A stretch of 64,000 nt of DNA, taken from Clostridiaceae bacterium (GTDB lineage: Bacteria > Bacillota > Clostridia > Oscillospirales > Acutalibacteraceae). The translations under genes and the position numbers were made by a program. Positions 54,718-63,941 of the stretch are shown one piece after another (positions within the stretch are counted from its first letter, which is position 1; each line of letters starts with the position of its first letter). Location of the stretch: positions 34,566 to 98,565 of the forward strand of contig CAJGBV010000004.1 of assembly GCA_904501755.1 (NCBI GenBank). Direction: 5' to 3'. The notes under the pieces were generated by a model. It ran no database searches. It saw only the letters and a list, made by a program, of their open reading frames with translations, and was not told the DNA's origin.

Positions 54718-56922
54718 TTAGTCGTTGTTACGGCGTCTGAATCCGCGGCGCTGTCCATTATTGTTTCTGGGCTTTCTGGGTTGTTCTTCATCCGCACCCT
54801 CTTCAACAACTGCGCCCTCGATTTCAACAAGAGCATCTCTTCTGGAGAGGTTAAGTCTGCCCTGATCGTCGATTTCGGTAACCTTAACGATTACTTCGTC
54901 GCCTACAGATACAACATCTTCAACATTTTCAACACGCTTTACATCAAGCTTACTTACATGAACAAGACCTTCCTTGCCGGGAGCAATCTCAACAAAAGCA
55001 CCAAAGCTCATAAGACGGGTTACCTTACCCTTATAAATAGCACCAACCTCAGGGTCATTAGCTATTGTTTCAACTATTGAAAGAGCCTGCTGACACTTGT
55101 CAATATCAATACCTGCAATGTAAACGTGACCATCATCCTCGATATTAATAGTAACCTCACACTGCTCCTGAATAGACTGAATAACCTTACCCTGTTTACC
55201 GATAACATCACCAATCTTAGAGGGGTCAATAACGGTAGAAAGCATCTTGGGTGCATACTTTGAAAGCTCGGTTCTCGGCTCGGCAATACACTTGCAGATA
55301 ACCTCGTCAAGAATGTAATTTCTTGCCTTATGGGTTTTCTCAAGAGCTTCTTTAATGATGGCAGGGGTAAGACCGTGTACCTTTAAGTCCATCTGAATAG
55401 ATGTAATACCATCTTTAGTACCTGCAACCTTAAAGTCCATATCGCCGTAGAAGTCTTCAAGGCCCTGAATATCAACCATAGTCATAAAGTCGCCATATAC
55501 GCCCTCATCACCTGTGATAAGACCACAAGAAATACCTGCAACAGGAGCCTTAATGGGAACACCGGCAGCCATAAGAGCAAGTGTTGAACCGCAAACAGAA
55601 GCCTGTGAAGTAGAACCGTTAGAGGAAAGAACCTCACTTACAACTCTTATAGCATAGGGGAACTCTTCAACACTGGGAAGAACAGGGATAAGAGAACGCT
55701 CGGCAAGTGCGCCGTGACCGATTTCTCTTCTTCCGGGGCCTCTGCTGGGCTTTGTTTCGCCAACGCTGAAGGAGGGGAAATTATAGTGGTGAATATAACG
55801 CTTTTCGGTTTCTTCATCAAGTCCGTCAAGCTTTTGAGCTTCGCTAACCGAAGCAAGAGTAGCACAGGAAAGAACCTGAGTCTGTCCACGGGTAAACATA
55901 CCTGTACCATGAACTCTTGGAAGAAGGTCAATCTGAGCATCAAGAGGACGGATTTCATCAATACCTCTGCCGTCAACACGCTTCTTTTCATCCTTAAGCC
56001 AAGCACGTACAACGTGTTTCTGAACAAGATACATAATCTCGTCGAGCTTTTCTTCCTGGCCCTCAAAACGCTCATCAAACTTTTCATGAACAGCGTTATA
56101 AATAGGAAGAAGAGCAGCATCCCTTACAAGCTTATCATCAGTATCAAGAGCCTTCTTAACATCTTCTATACAGAAAGCTTCGATTTCTTCCATAATAGCA
56201 GGATCGGGATCGTTAGACTGAAATTCAAACTTTTCCTTACCGATTTCATTAACGATAGAGTTAATAAACTCAACTACCTTTACATTAGCCTCGTGACCTG
56301 CCATAATAGCATCGAACATAACATCATCAGGGATTTCGTTTGCACCTGCTTCAATCATAGCAACAAGGTCAGCAGTAGAAGAAACAGTAAGGTCAAGGGT
56401 TGTAGTCTTTCTCTGTTCAAGAGTAGGATTGATAACGATTTCGCCGTCAACAATACCAACGTTAACAGAAGAAATAGGACCTGCCCAAGGAATATCGGAA
56501 ATAGCTATAGCGGCAGAAACACCGATAGCTGCAGCAATCTGAGGGTCACAGTCAGGGTCAACGCACATAACAGTTGCTACTACAGAACAGTCGTTTCTCA
56601 TATCCTTTGGGAAAAGAGGACGGATAGGACGGTCAATACAGCGGGAAGCAAGTATTGCCTTATCGGTAGCCTTTCCTTCTCTTCTTGTAAAGGAGCCGGG
56701 GAAACGGCCAACGGAATACATCTTCTCTTCATAATCAACTGAAAGGGGGAAGAAGTCAACGCCCTCTCTTGGTTTTGCAGATGCAGTAACGGTACAGAGA
56801 ACTCTGGTATCACCGTAAGAAGCCATAACGGCTGCATTTGCAAGCTGTGCCATTTTGCCGGTTTCAAGCTTTAAAGGTCTGCCGGCAAGCTCGGTTTCAT
56901 AAATTTTGTAATTTTCGAACAT
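54718..56922 (-). CDS. pnp: Polyribonucleotide nucleotidyltransferase (PNPase)
   Basis: 734 residues. This is the phosphorolytic 3'-5' exoribonuclease. Two RNase PH domains (TGKMAQLANAAVMASYGDTRVLCTV... and RTHGTGMFTRGQTQVL region), a KH domain (IGDVIGKQGKVIQSIQEQC) and an S1 domain (GAIYKGKVTRLMSFGAFVEIAPGKEGLVHVSKL) are in the standard order. A basic low-complexity tail (RKPRNNNGQRRGFRRR) ends the protein. AAGGAGG precedes the ATG. It follows rpsO by about 150 bp with a hairpin between. Confidence 0.98.
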   Translation of the reverse strand: MFENYKIYETELAGRPLKLETGKMAQLANAAVMASYGDTRVLCTVTASAKPREGVDFFPLSVDYEEKMYSVGRFPGSFTRREGKATDKAILASRCIDRPIRPLFPKDMRNDCSVVATVMCVDPDCDPQIAAAIGVSAAIAISDIPWAGPISSVNVGIVDGEIVINPTLEQRKTTTLDLTVSSTADLVAMIEAGANEIPDDVMFDAIMAGHEANVKVVEFINSIVNEIGKEKFEFQSNDPDPAIMEEIEAFCIEDVKKALDTDDKLVRDAALLPIYNAVHEKFDERFEGQEEKLDEIMYLVQKHVVRAWLKDEKKRVDGRGIDEIRPLDAQIDLLPRVHGTGMFTRGQTQVLSCATLASVSEAQKLDGLDEETEKRYIHHYNFPSFSVGETKPSRGPGRREIGHGALAERSLIPVLPSVEEFPYAIRVVSEVLSSNGSTSQASVCGSTLALMAAGVPIKAPVAGISCGLITGDEGVYGDFMTMVDIQGLEDFYGDMDFKVAGTKDGITSIQMDLKVHGLTPAIIKEALEKTHKARNYILDEVICKCIAEPRTELSKYAPKMLSTVIDPSKIGDVIGKQGKVIQSIQEQCEVTINIEDDGHVYIAGIDIDKCQQALSIVETIANDPEVGAIYKGKVTRLMSFGAFVEIAPGKEGLVHVSKLDVKRVENVEDVVSVGDEVIVKVTEIDDQGRLNLSRRDALVEIEGAVVEEGADEEQPRKPRNNNGQRRGFRRRNND

Positions 56923-57036
56923 TTTTTTACCTCCTTAATTTTAACTTCAGGGGGCTTACTTTAGCAATAAATCCAATACCGATTATATCGATACTCGATT
57001 TACCGCTAATTATAAACCACCTGAAAACTGCAAGAA

Positions 57037-57062
57037 GGCAGACCGAAACAATTCGGTCTGCC
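57037..57062 (-). terminator. rpsO-pnp intergenic hairpin
   Basis: GGCAGACCGAA and TTCGGTCTGCC form a perfect 11-bp stem with a 4-nt loop, 10 bp past the rpsO stop. The T-run after it is weak (TTCTTGCAGTTTTC), so it may be a partial terminator or an RNA-processing site. Confidence 0.65.
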
Positions 57063-57072
57063 GATTTTGCCA

Positions 57073-57336
57073 TTACTTACGAATGTCAAGACGCTTGATG
57101 ATGGAACGGTATCTATTAATGTCTACCTTAGTAAGATAGGCAAGAAGATTACGACGATGACCAACCATCTTTAAAAGACCGCGACGGGAATGGTGATCCT
57201 TAGCGTGTACCTTGAGGTGAGCGGTAAGCTCATTGATACGCTCGGTAAGAAGAGCAATCTGTACCTCAGGAGAACCGGTATCACCTTCGTGAGTAGCATA
57301 CTCTGCAATAAGAGCCTGTTTTCTCTCTGCTGTCAT
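57073..57336 (-). CDS. rpsO: 30S ribosomal protein S15
   Basis: 87 residues: TAERKQALIAEYATHEGDTGSPEVQIALLTERI, HLKVHAKDHHSRRGLLKMVGHRRNLL and YRSIIKRLDIRK are standard S15. The ATG at 57336 has AAGGAGTG seven bases upstream and gives the usual length; a longer frame to 57402 runs through the leader. rpsO followed by pnp is the common bacterial order. Confidence 0.98.
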   Translation of the reverse strand: MTAERKQALIAEYATHEGDTGSPEVQIALLTERINELTAHLKVHAKDHHSRRGLLKMVGHRRNLLAYLTKVDINRYRSIIKRLDIRK

Positions 57337-57435
57337 TTCTTTCACTCCTTTTATGATAAATCGTCCGCCGTTAACCAAGCTATCGGTCGTGAGTGTTCCC
57401 AATGGGCCGTCACCGAAAGCATAGTAAACGGTAGC
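57337..57435 (-). promoter_or_regulatory. rpsO 5' leader, possible S15-binding structure
   Basis: About 100 nt between the predicted start and the rpsO ATG, with pairable segments (GCTTTCGGT with ACCGATAGC; GCCC with GGGA). S15 is known to repress its own mRNA through leader structures in several bacteria; here this is inference from position and folding potential. Confidence 0.35.
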
Positions 57436-57441
57436 TAATGA

Positions 57442-57470
57442 ATTATAACACAGTGCATAAAAAATTGCAA
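57442..57470 (-). promoter_or_regulatory. SigA promoter for rpsO
   Basis: Minus-strand TTGCAA (57470-57465), 17-bp spacer, TATAAT (57447-57442). Confidence 0.8.
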
Positions 57471-57477
57471 GTGTTTT

Positions 57478-58068
57478 TTATAGTATACCCGTTATAAATA
57501 TTTCTATTCCAATTGCTATAAGTATTATACCGCCTAAAATCCCCGCCTTATCTGCAAGAGCTGTGCCGAATTTCTTGCCTATACACACTCCTACAACACA
57601 TATTATAAAGGTTACTGCTGCAATTATAAGAGCACACAGCAATGCAAGATACACATTACCTCCCACACTCTCGTCCATTGTAAAGCCTGCGGAGAGTGCA
57701 TCAATAGAGGTAGCAATACCCTGAACTATAAGGCCGCAAAAGGTAGTTCCCTTAAAACATTCTTCCTCTTCGTTTTTATTTTTAACAGCATCAAAAATCA
57801 TCTTTGAGCCAATAAAACAAAGAAGAACAAGAGCAATCCAAGGAATAAACTTTTCAAAGGACTTAAATACATTGCATATAGTCTGGACACATATCCAGCC
57901 AAGCATAGGCATAGCCGCCTGAAAGAAGGCAAACATTCCTGCAATAGCAAGTATCTTTCTTTTCTTCATATCAGGCTCATGAAGTCCGTTAGCCATAGAC
58001 ACCGAAAAGGCATCCATAGCAAGACCTGCACCAAGAGCAATACTGTTTATGATAAGACCGATTAACAC
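57478..58068 (-). CDS. mntP: MntP-like manganese efflux pump
   Basis: 196 residues with six hydrophobic helices in two repeats: LAMDAFSVSMANG in the first and TSIDALSAGFTMD in the second, the acid-containing motifs of MntP/YebN. The C-terminal LGGIILIAIGIEIF is typical. The start is GTG at 58068 with GGAG seven bases upstream. The space before it is only 51 bp, too short for a yybP-ykoY manganese riboswitch. Substrate assigned by family. Confidence 0.9.
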   Translation of the reverse strand: MLIGLIINSIALGAGLAMDAFSVSMANGLHEPDMKKRKILAIAGMFAFFQAAMPMLGWICVQTICNVFKSFEKFIPWIALVLLCFIGSKMIFDAVKNKNEEEECFKGTTFCGLIVQGIATSIDALSAGFTMDESVGGNVYLALLCALIIAAVTFIICVVGVCIGKKFGTALADKAGILGGIILIAIGIEIFITGIL

Positions 58069-58086
58069 AAAAACACTCCATTAAGA

Positions 58087-58109
58087 ACCGCCCTTCAAAG
58101 AAGAGCGGT
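58087..58109 (-). terminator. Terminator after the dockerin gene
   Basis: On the minus strand ACCGCTCTTC pairs with GAAGGGCGGT (one T-G) around a TTT loop, followed by a poor T-run (TCTT). On the plus strand it is followed by seven T. It lies between the dockerin and mntP genes. Confidence 0.6.
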
Positions 58110-58119
58110 GTTTTTTTAT

Positions 58120-60588
58120 TTACTGTACTACTTCCAGATAAAGTAACACCAGGTCAACAGAATTAATATTTCCGTCACTGTTCATATCTGCCCAAGCTGA
58201 CAATGCGACATCTCGTCCTGCAAGATAAAGTTTAAGCAGTGCTATATCTAATGTACTAACTTTACCATCGCCGTTGCAGTCACCTTTCACATTTACCATA
58301 TTTTCAAGCATTACAGATGTAAGAGAAACGGATGTTGATGGATAAACATCAGAATCAAAAAGTGTGTAACCTGAGTACCAGCCATCAAACCTCATTCCCT
58401 CTACTACAGGGTTTGCTACATATTCAAGCGCCTGGCCTGCCGTACCATAGAGAATTTCAACATTGCCGCCGTGCTCTCTCGAATCAAATGCAACATAAAC
58501 TGTTGAGTTCATATTCTTTATATATACATCCTTTATCTCAAGAGCGGTATTTCCCAAAACAGAAAGCTGTAAAACCGATGCGGAGGATACGGTTACGGGA
58601 ATAAAGCCTTTGTGCCACTTCTCGTTTTCTCCGGCATAAACCTCAAATTTTCCGCCTGCTGCAGATATTGTAGCCGATTCCGTACTTTTATAAAAGAACT
58701 CAATTACATAGTTTCCTGCATTTACATTTGCAAGAGAAGCCGTACCATTGCTTCCGTTATAATAAAGCTTATCCTCGTTATTTGCCTTGCTGAATGCACC
58801 ACTTCGTGCCATACCGCTGTTTGCTGTAAGGTCTACCTTTTCTCCCCACTTTGCATATACGGTTTTACCGTTTAATGCAGAGGTAAATATATCACCGACA
58901 ACCTTAGTTGTAAAGGCAGCATCTGTATAGAAGCCCTCCAGTGCAAAGCCGTTATTATAAACCAGTTCCTGACCGATTTTGTCTCCATAAGCCAAAGCCA
59001 CTGTACGACTAAGCGAACCTGCTGTTGTTCCGGCACCTGCGTTTATAGTCAGATTACCGCTTCCGTTTTCCACCTCGGTAACGGTAAGGTCATCAATATA
59101 AAGGGTTGTAGCAGTATTCGTATTTGCGTGTAAATGAAGTCCTAAATTATTTCCGTTTGAAACAGAGGCGGTAAACACCATAGTAGCCGTATGCCACTTG
59201 CCCGTTCCTGCAGAAGAAAGTGTAATCTGAGAGCCTGTATATGTATCCGCATTGTCGCTGTTAGAGGTAGATGACGTTACGGGATAGGCTATAACATCAG
59301 GTCCTGACTGATGATAATATTTAAAGGTTATTTTATATGTCTTACCATTTGTTATAGGTCTTATAGTAAAATAATTCTTAACAGAAGTTCTGTTGTTAAA
59401 CAAAAATTCCAACGAATTTTTACTGTATTTATAGACCATTGATTTATTCCCACTATAAGAATTATCTGACGATACAGAGAATACCGAAGCATTTGCACCG
59501 CTTGCTGCAGGAGCATAGCCCTCAAAGGAATATTTATCCTGAGTCCAACCGGCATAAAGTGTTTTACCCATCATTTCCTTTGTAAGTACAGTATCGGTAA
59601 AAAGCTCCTTACAGTCACCGCTCTTATACCAACCGGTAAGGTCATAGCCGTATCTCTGGGCGGTTGGGAAATTCACAGGTGAGCCGATGGCTGACGTAAC
59701 GGTGGTAGAGCCCAAGCTACCGCCCATACCGTGAAAATTAACACCAACGTGTTTCTTTACTCTGATATTATCAACATACATATCAGCACCTGTGTGCGTA
59801 CTTGCGTAGAAAATAAGGAAAGGTGCATTTGTTTCAGAGAACACCGAATCAAAGGTTCCAGTAGTAAAGGTATAGGAAGAATGATACCAGTTACCTACTT
59901 CCTTTTTCTCACTGCCCGAAGTAAAATAGCCGTCACCATCACGGCTGGGCTTACAGGAAGCAAATGTAGCAACAGTGTTTACAGGCTGATTTATAGGTGC
60001 AAGACCTGTGCTATAATACACCTTATATCCATATCCAAAGGACATAATATTTTCCGTACTGTTTGAAATAGAAAAGCTGTTTGTAGAATCATTAGGGTCG
60101 GTTATTTCACCGTAAAGGTGAACAGACTTAACCATATAATCAAATTCTACGGTATATGTAGTATTATCCTCAAGCACCAAAGGCTCGGTGCCTTTATCTG
60201 TTATTCGGTTTACTACAATTCCTCCGGATGTAGACCAGTGATTATATGTGCTCTTATATGCACGCAATGCATACTCTGAAGCATTTACAACGCTTCCTGA
60301 AGCAGAGGTAGCCTCAGTAACGGGATTAGTAGCACGAATAGTAAAGCCCCAACCTGAAATATGATACTCAAGCTTGGTTATGGCATCTATCTGCCACTCA
60401 CATTTTTCGCTTGAATGACTTTGAGAGGTAACCCTCATATTCTCTTTGGTTTCAAAGTCAAAGAATGCCGACAAGGTATCATCTGTATCAGCCTCTTCTA
60501 TGGTTATAGCAGACGCACACATTGGTACAGAAAAAACCATACCAAGCATTAAACATATAGAAATCAAAAAGCTCAGCACTTTTTTCAT
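58120..60588 (-). CDS. Large secreted dockerin protein with carbohydrate-binding-like and InlB-type repeats
   Basis: 822 residues. Signal peptide (1-27); two or three CBM-like beta-sandwich modules (for example around 80-270 and 350-500, with ITFKYYHQSG and LYIDDLTVTEVENG); Listeria-Bacteroides (InlB B-type) repeats: VNFHGMGGSLG...GYDLTGWYKS, LTINAGAGTTAG...ALEGFYTD, VYVAFDSREHGG...MRFDGWYSG; and a C-terminal dockerin with DCNGDGKVSTLDIALLKLYL and DMNSDGNINSVDLVLLYLEV. No catalytic residues are recognised. It lies 90 bp downstream of the sugar ABC importer, on the same strand, so it may bind the sugar polymer served by that importer. Confidence 0.8.
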   Translation of the reverse strand: MKKVLSFLISICLMLGMVFSVPMCASAITIEEADTDDTLSAFFDFETKENMRVTSQSHSSEKCEWQIDAITKLEYHISGWGFTIRATNPVTEATSASGSVVNASEYALRAYKSTYNHWSTSGGIVVNRITDKGTEPLVLEDNTTYTVEFDYMVKSVHLYGEITDPNDSTNSFSISNSTENIMSFGYGYKVYYSTGLAPINQPVNTVATFASCKPSRDGDGYFTSGSEKKEVGNWYHSSYTFTTGTFDSVFSETNAPFLIFYASTHTGADMYVDNIRVKKHVGVNFHGMGGSLGSTTVTSAIGSPVNFPTAQRYGYDLTGWYKSGDCKELFTDTVLTKEMMGKTLYAGWTQDKYSFEGYAPAASGANASVFSVSSDNSYSGNKSMVYKYSKNSLEFLFNNRTSVKNYFTIRPITNGKTYKITFKYYHQSGPDVIAYPVTSSTSNSDNADTYTGSQITLSSAGTGKWHTATMVFTASVSNGNNLGLHLHANTNTATTLYIDDLTVTEVENGSGNLTINAGAGTTAGSLSRTVALAYGDKIGQELVYNNGFALEGFYTDAAFTTKVVGDIFTSALNGKTVYAKWGEKVDLTANSGMARSGAFSKANNEDKLYYNGSNGTASLANVNAGNYVIEFFYKSTESATISAAGGKFEVYAGENEKWHKGFIPVTVSSASVLQLSVLGNTALEIKDVYIKNMNSTVYVAFDSREHGGNVEILYGTAGQALEYVANPVVEGMRFDGWYSGYTLFDSDVYPSTSVSLTSVMLENMVNVKGDCNGDGKVSTLDIALLKLYLAGRDVALSAWADMNSDGNINSVDLVLLYLEVVQ

Positions 60589-60595
60589 TAGTATA

Positions 60596-60645
60596 TTCCT
60601 CCGAAAAACATTTGTACACAGTAATCATACTATTTTTCGGAGGAA
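60596..60645 (-). promoter_or_regulatory. Perfect 13-bp inverted repeat joining promoter spacer and ribosome site
   Basis: TTCCTCCGAAAAA (60596-60608) and its complement (60633-60645) are 24 bp apart. The proximal arm contains the GGAGGA ribosome site of the dockerin gene. The distal arm lies in the spacer of the promoter at 60624-60652. A transcript reading in from the ABC operon would hide the ribosome site in this stem; one made from the local promoter starts inside the loop and would not. Confidence 0.65.
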
Positions 60646-60652
60646 AAGTCAA
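60624..60652 (-). promoter_or_regulatory. SigA promoter for the dockerin gene
   Basis: Minus-strand TTGACT (60652-60647), 17-bp spacer, TATGAT (60629-60624). Start near 60617. Confidence 0.65.
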
Positions 60653-60678
60653 CCAAAACATTAACGCTTTCTTTTGTT

Positions 60679-61515
60679 TTAACCCTTTATTGCTCCTGCC
60701 GCTACACCTTTGATTATATACTTCTGGCAAAACAGATAGAACAGCACTACAGGAACAATTGAGAGAACCAGCATTGCCATCATAGCTCCCATATCAACAC
60801 TTCCGTAGCCGCCCTTTAAATACTGTACGGCTATTGGTATGGTTTTATAGTCGTGACCTACCGTCAAGTAAGGCAAAAGATAGTCGTTCCAAATCCACAT
60901 TGTATCAAGTATAGCTATGGTAATGGCGGTTGGTTTAAGAAGCGGCAGAACCACAAGAAAAAAGGTCTGTATAGGATTACAGCCGTCAATTGTAGCCGCT
61001 TCCTCAATACCCAAGGGCACGGATTTTATAAATCCGCAGAACATAAAAACAGAAAGTCCTGCACCAAAGCCGAGATAGACAACAACAAGACCTAGCGGGT
61101 TATCAAGCCCCAGTATATTTGCCATTTTTGACATAGTAAACATTACCATCTGAAAGGGAACTATCATTGAAAAGAGCAAAAGATAATAAAAGATTTTGGA
61201 AATTTTGTCTTTACTTCTCACAATATACCATGCTGTCATAGAGGTAAAAAGAAGAATAACACCCACCGACAGCACTGTAACAAAAAAGGACCAGAAAAAA
61301 GACATAGGAAAATCCGTAGCAGAAATACCCTCTATATAATTTTCAAGACCCGCAAAGGTATCACTGTTTGGAAAAACAAAGGGCTGATTGCTGATATTAA
61401 ATTTTGTTTTAAAGGAATTCATCAGCACTATAAATACAGGGAAAAGAAACACTGCAGAAAATATAAGGAGAACAGCGAAGGTAATTATCTGTACTGCTTT
61501 GTTTTTCCTATCCAT
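60679..61515 (-). CDS. Carbohydrate ABC transporter permease (MalG-like)
   Basis: 278 residues with six helices. The EAA loop reads EEAATIDGCNPIQTFFLVVLPLLKP, typical of the CUT1 sugar family, and the protein ends AAGAIKG as MalG-like permeases do. It overlaps the MalF-like gene by one base (TAATG). It pairs with that subunit and the binding protein. Confidence 0.95.
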   Translation of the reverse strand: MDRKNKAVQIITFAVLLIFSAVFLFPVFIVLMNSFKTKFNISNQPFVFPNSDTFAGLENYIEGISATDFPMSFFWSFFVTVLSVGVILLFTSMTAWYIVRSKDKISKIFYYLLLFSMIVPFQMVMFTMSKMANILGLDNPLGLVVVYLGFGAGLSVFMFCGFIKSVPLGIEEAATIDGCNPIQTFFLVVLPLLKPTAITIAILDTMWIWNDYLLPYLTVGHDYKTIPIAVQYLKGGYGSVDMGAMMAMLVLSIVPVVLFYLFCQKYIIKGVAAGAIKG

Positions 61516-62360
61516 TACGCCTCATTCTCCTTTTTTTTCGTAAAGTATAACTGTAGTAGGGAAATTAGTGCTACCACTATAAAAAATATCACTGCCTTTG
61601 CCTGTCCCACACCCTCATATCCACTTCTGCCGTAAAAGGTATTATAAATATCAAGTGCTAACATCTGAGTCTGCTTTGCAGGTGCTCCTGCCGTCAGGGC
61701 AAGGTTCTGGTCAAAAAGCTTAAAGGAATTGGTTATTGTGAGAAACAGGCATATTGTAATTGACGGCATTACAGAGGGTATTATTATTCTGCGAAGAGTG
61801 GTGGAATATGACGCTCCATCTACCTTTGCCGCCTCTAAAATTGATGTGGGTATATTCTGAATTCCTGCAATATAAATAATCATCATATACCCTATCATCT
61901 GCCAGTTCATCAACACAAGCAGTCCGATAAAACCGAATTTTGCATCACTGGTAATAGAATATCCGTACCTTAGAAGTACACCATTTATAATAAGCTGCCA
62001 GATATAGCCAAGCACTATACCGCCAATAAGATTTGGCATAAAGAAAACCGTTCGGAAAAAGTTTGTTCCTTTAAGCTTTCCTGTGAGCAGAAGAGCAAGG
62101 GCAAAGGCAATTACATTTATACTTATAACACTGAGTATTGCAAAGGCAAGGGTAAATACAAAAGCTCTTATAAAATCGCTATCGGAAAAAGCAGTAATAT
62201 AGTTCTCTATTCCCACAAAGGTAGCATCTGTAACTGTGGTAAAAGAGGTAAAAGAAAGATATATTCCCGCAAGAAAGGGTATAAGAAAAATCAGTGTAAA
62301 CACTATAAGTGTGGGTAATGCGAAAACGGGAAAATATTTTCTTATCTGCTTAGATTCCAT
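61515..62360 (-). CDS. Carbohydrate ABC transporter permease (MalF-like)
   Basis: 281 residues, six helices. The EAA loop is LEAAKVDGASYSTTLRRIIIPSVMP; N-terminal PTLIVFTLIFLIPFLAGIYLSF is the usual MalF-like start. It overlaps the binding-protein gene by one base (TAATG). No ATPase gene is nearby, so a shared MsmK-type ATPase elsewhere is probably used. Confidence 0.95.
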   Translation of the reverse strand: MESKQIRKYFPVFALPTLIVFTLIFLIPFLAGIYLSFTSFTTVTDATFVGIENYITAFSDSDFIRAFVFTLAFAILSVISINVIAFALALLLTGKLKGTNFFRTVFFMPNLIGGIVLGYIWQLIINGVLLRYGYSITSDAKFGFIGLLVLMNWQMIGYMMIIYIAGIQNIPTSILEAAKVDGASYSTTLRRIIIPSVMPSITICLFLTITNSFKLFDQNLALTAGAPAKQTQMLALDIYNTFYGRSGYEGVGQAKAVIFFIVVALISLLQLYFTKKKENEA

Positions 62361-63697
62361 TATTTTCTCTCACTTTTCCATTTATTTTTAACGGTTTCTT
62401 TTATTTCATCAAAGGTTTTATTGCCCTGAACGTACTGAAGCAGAGCATCACCAAAGGTTGTCTTAAAGTTCTCACTTGGGAAACCTGCAAATACCCAAGG
62501 AACAGTTTTTACCTGGTCGTTTTTAATATAGCGAGCCATTTCCTTAGCAAGAGGGTCATCAGGCTGTTCGCTTTCCGAGAAGGTATTAAATGGGGTTGCA
62601 AAACCAAGCTGTTCCTTTACATATTTTTTACCTGTTTCACTGCTATATAGCCAGTTAAGAAAATCTATAGATTTCTGCTGTTTTTCCTGACTCACCTTAC
62701 TGTTTACGGCAAGATAATTTTCAGTACCTACGCAAATACCGGTTTGCTCTTCTCCCTCAATGCCCATATATATAGGAAGCATACCAATATCCCCAGCCTT
62801 TACGGTATTTCCTTTGACCTCGCTAATCTGCGACCAAGCCCAAGTGCCGTTTTGTACCATAGCACATTTACCAAGGGCGAACTCTGACATAGAGTCATTT
62901 ACCGACTTTGAACCAAGAAGGGTTTTTTGAGTAACGGAATTATCTATATAAAGGTCAAAAATATTTTTGAAGTTGTCGGCATATTCAAAAACGATTTCCT
63001 TTGCATTTACAGCCGCAAGGGTGGGATTTATGGTTGTATCGGTCTTGCTCAATTCGTGATAAAAAGGAATATTTGCAAGATGGCTCTGCCAACGCCAATC
63101 CTCTCCGCCGGCAAGAGAGGTAGAGGCAAAAACACCTTCAATACCAAGCTTTTCCTTATTGGCTGTCATATCCTCAACAACGCTTTTAAGCTCTTCAAAG
63201 CTGTCAATATCGTCAACCGAATCAAGCTTTGTTTTCTTTTCGGGCAGGGAGAAATATTTCTGCATAATTGCATTATTATATATGATACCGTAGCCCTCTA
63301 TTACATAAGGTATAGCATAAACTCTGTCGTTTTCCTTAATAGCCAAATCCTTATCAGACAGATAGCTGTATAGCTTTGTGTCTGTAAGGTCGGCACAATA
63401 CTCCTTCCAGGACTGGAAGCCTATGGGTCCGTTTACCTGAAAAATTGTAGGTGCATCATTTTTTGCAACTTCACTTTTCAGCGTCTGCTCATAGGTGTTT
63501 GCCGCAGCAGTAACCACCTTTACGGCTATTCCTGTTTCCTTTTCATAGGCCTTAGCAATTTCTTCGTAAACCTTTGCCGACTCAGGCTTAAAATTGAGGA
63601 AATAAACTGCTTCGTTCTTTTTACCGCAACCTGCCAAAGAAAAGCAGATTCCTAAAATCAACACCAGACATAAAAATAACGATGATATTTTTTTCAT
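62360..63697 (-). CDS. Sugar ABC transporter substrate-binding lipoprotein
   Basis: 445 residues, bacterial extracellular solute-binding family 1. A lipoprotein signal ends SLAGC (Cys near residue 24). The mature part has YEEIAKAYEKETGIAVKVVTAA, NDAPTIFQVNGP, AIPYVIEGYGIIYNNAIMQKYF and FALGKCAMVQNGTWAWSQI. The ATG at 63697 has AAGGAG seven bases upstream; 20 extra codons upstream are unsupported. It is the first gene of the importer; I found no convincing promoter in 63698-63827. Confidence 0.95.
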   Translation of the reverse strand: MKKISSLFLCLVLILGICFSLAGCGKKNEAVYFLNFKPESAKVYEEIAKAYEKETGIAVKVVTAAANTYEQTLKSEVAKNDAPTIFQVNGPIGFQSWKEYCADLTDTKLYSYLSDKDLAIKENDRVYAIPYVIEGYGIIYNNAIMQKYFSLPEKKTKLDSVDDIDSFEELKSVVEDMTANKEKLGIEGVFASTSLAGGEDWRWQSHLANIPFYHELSKTDTTINPTLAAVNAKEIVFEYADNFKNIFDLYIDNSVTQKTLLGSKSVNDSMSEFALGKCAMVQNGTWAWSQISEVKGNTVKAGDIGMLPIYMGIEGEEQTGICVGTENYLAVNSKVSQEKQQKSIDFLNWLYSSETGKKYVKEQLGFATPFNTFSESEQPDDPLAKEMARYIKNDQVKTVPWVFAGFPSENFKTTFGDALLQYVQGNKTFDEIKETVKNKWKSERK

Positions 63698-63779
63698 AAA
63701 AACACTCCTTAAATTTGTTTCCCTTCTATTGTTGACAGTTTTTACAAAAAAATACATTAATATAATTTTAAAAAAATGC

Positions 63780-63808
63780 TTGACTTTGAGAACTCATTGT
63801 GTTATATT
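63780..63808 (+). promoter_or_regulatory. SigA promoter for the tRNA genes
   Basis: TTGACT (63780-63785), 17-bp spacer, TATATT (63803-63808), about 20 bp before tRNA-Thr. Confidence 0.75.
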
Positions 63809-63827
63809 ATTTTAGCGTTCTAAATTT

Positions 63828-63903
63828 GCTGGTGTAGCTCAGTTGGTAGAGCAGCTGATTTGTAATCAGCAGGTCGGGGGTTCAAGTCCGTCCACCAGCT
63901 CCA
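63828..63903 (+). tRNA. tRNA-Thr (anticodon TGT)
   Basis: A 76-nt cloverleaf with CCA encoded. Acceptor GCTGGTG pairs with CACCAGC; D arm GCTC-AGTTGGTA-GAGC; anticodon arm CTGAT-TTTGTAA-TCAG with anticodon TGT; T arm CGGGG-GTTCAAG-TCCG. UGU reads Thr ACA and related codons. Confidence 0.97.
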
Positions 63904-63941
63904 TCTTTGGTTGGATTTCCCCAAAGAACAAAACTTAATAT

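Noticed and set aside
55714..56742. 342-codon plus-strand frame opposite pnp
   Set aside because: It is antisense to the conserved PNPase gene, with no ribosome site and no recognisable domain.
58069..58119. Manganese riboswitch (yybP-ykoY) before mntP
   Set aside because: The mntP gene starts after a very short leader region that is only A-rich plus the terminator hairpin of the neighbouring gene; no conserved core is visible.
63698..63827. Promoter of the ABC importer operon
   Set aside because: TATATT-like boxes occur on the minus strand, but none has a -35 at proper distance; no call made.
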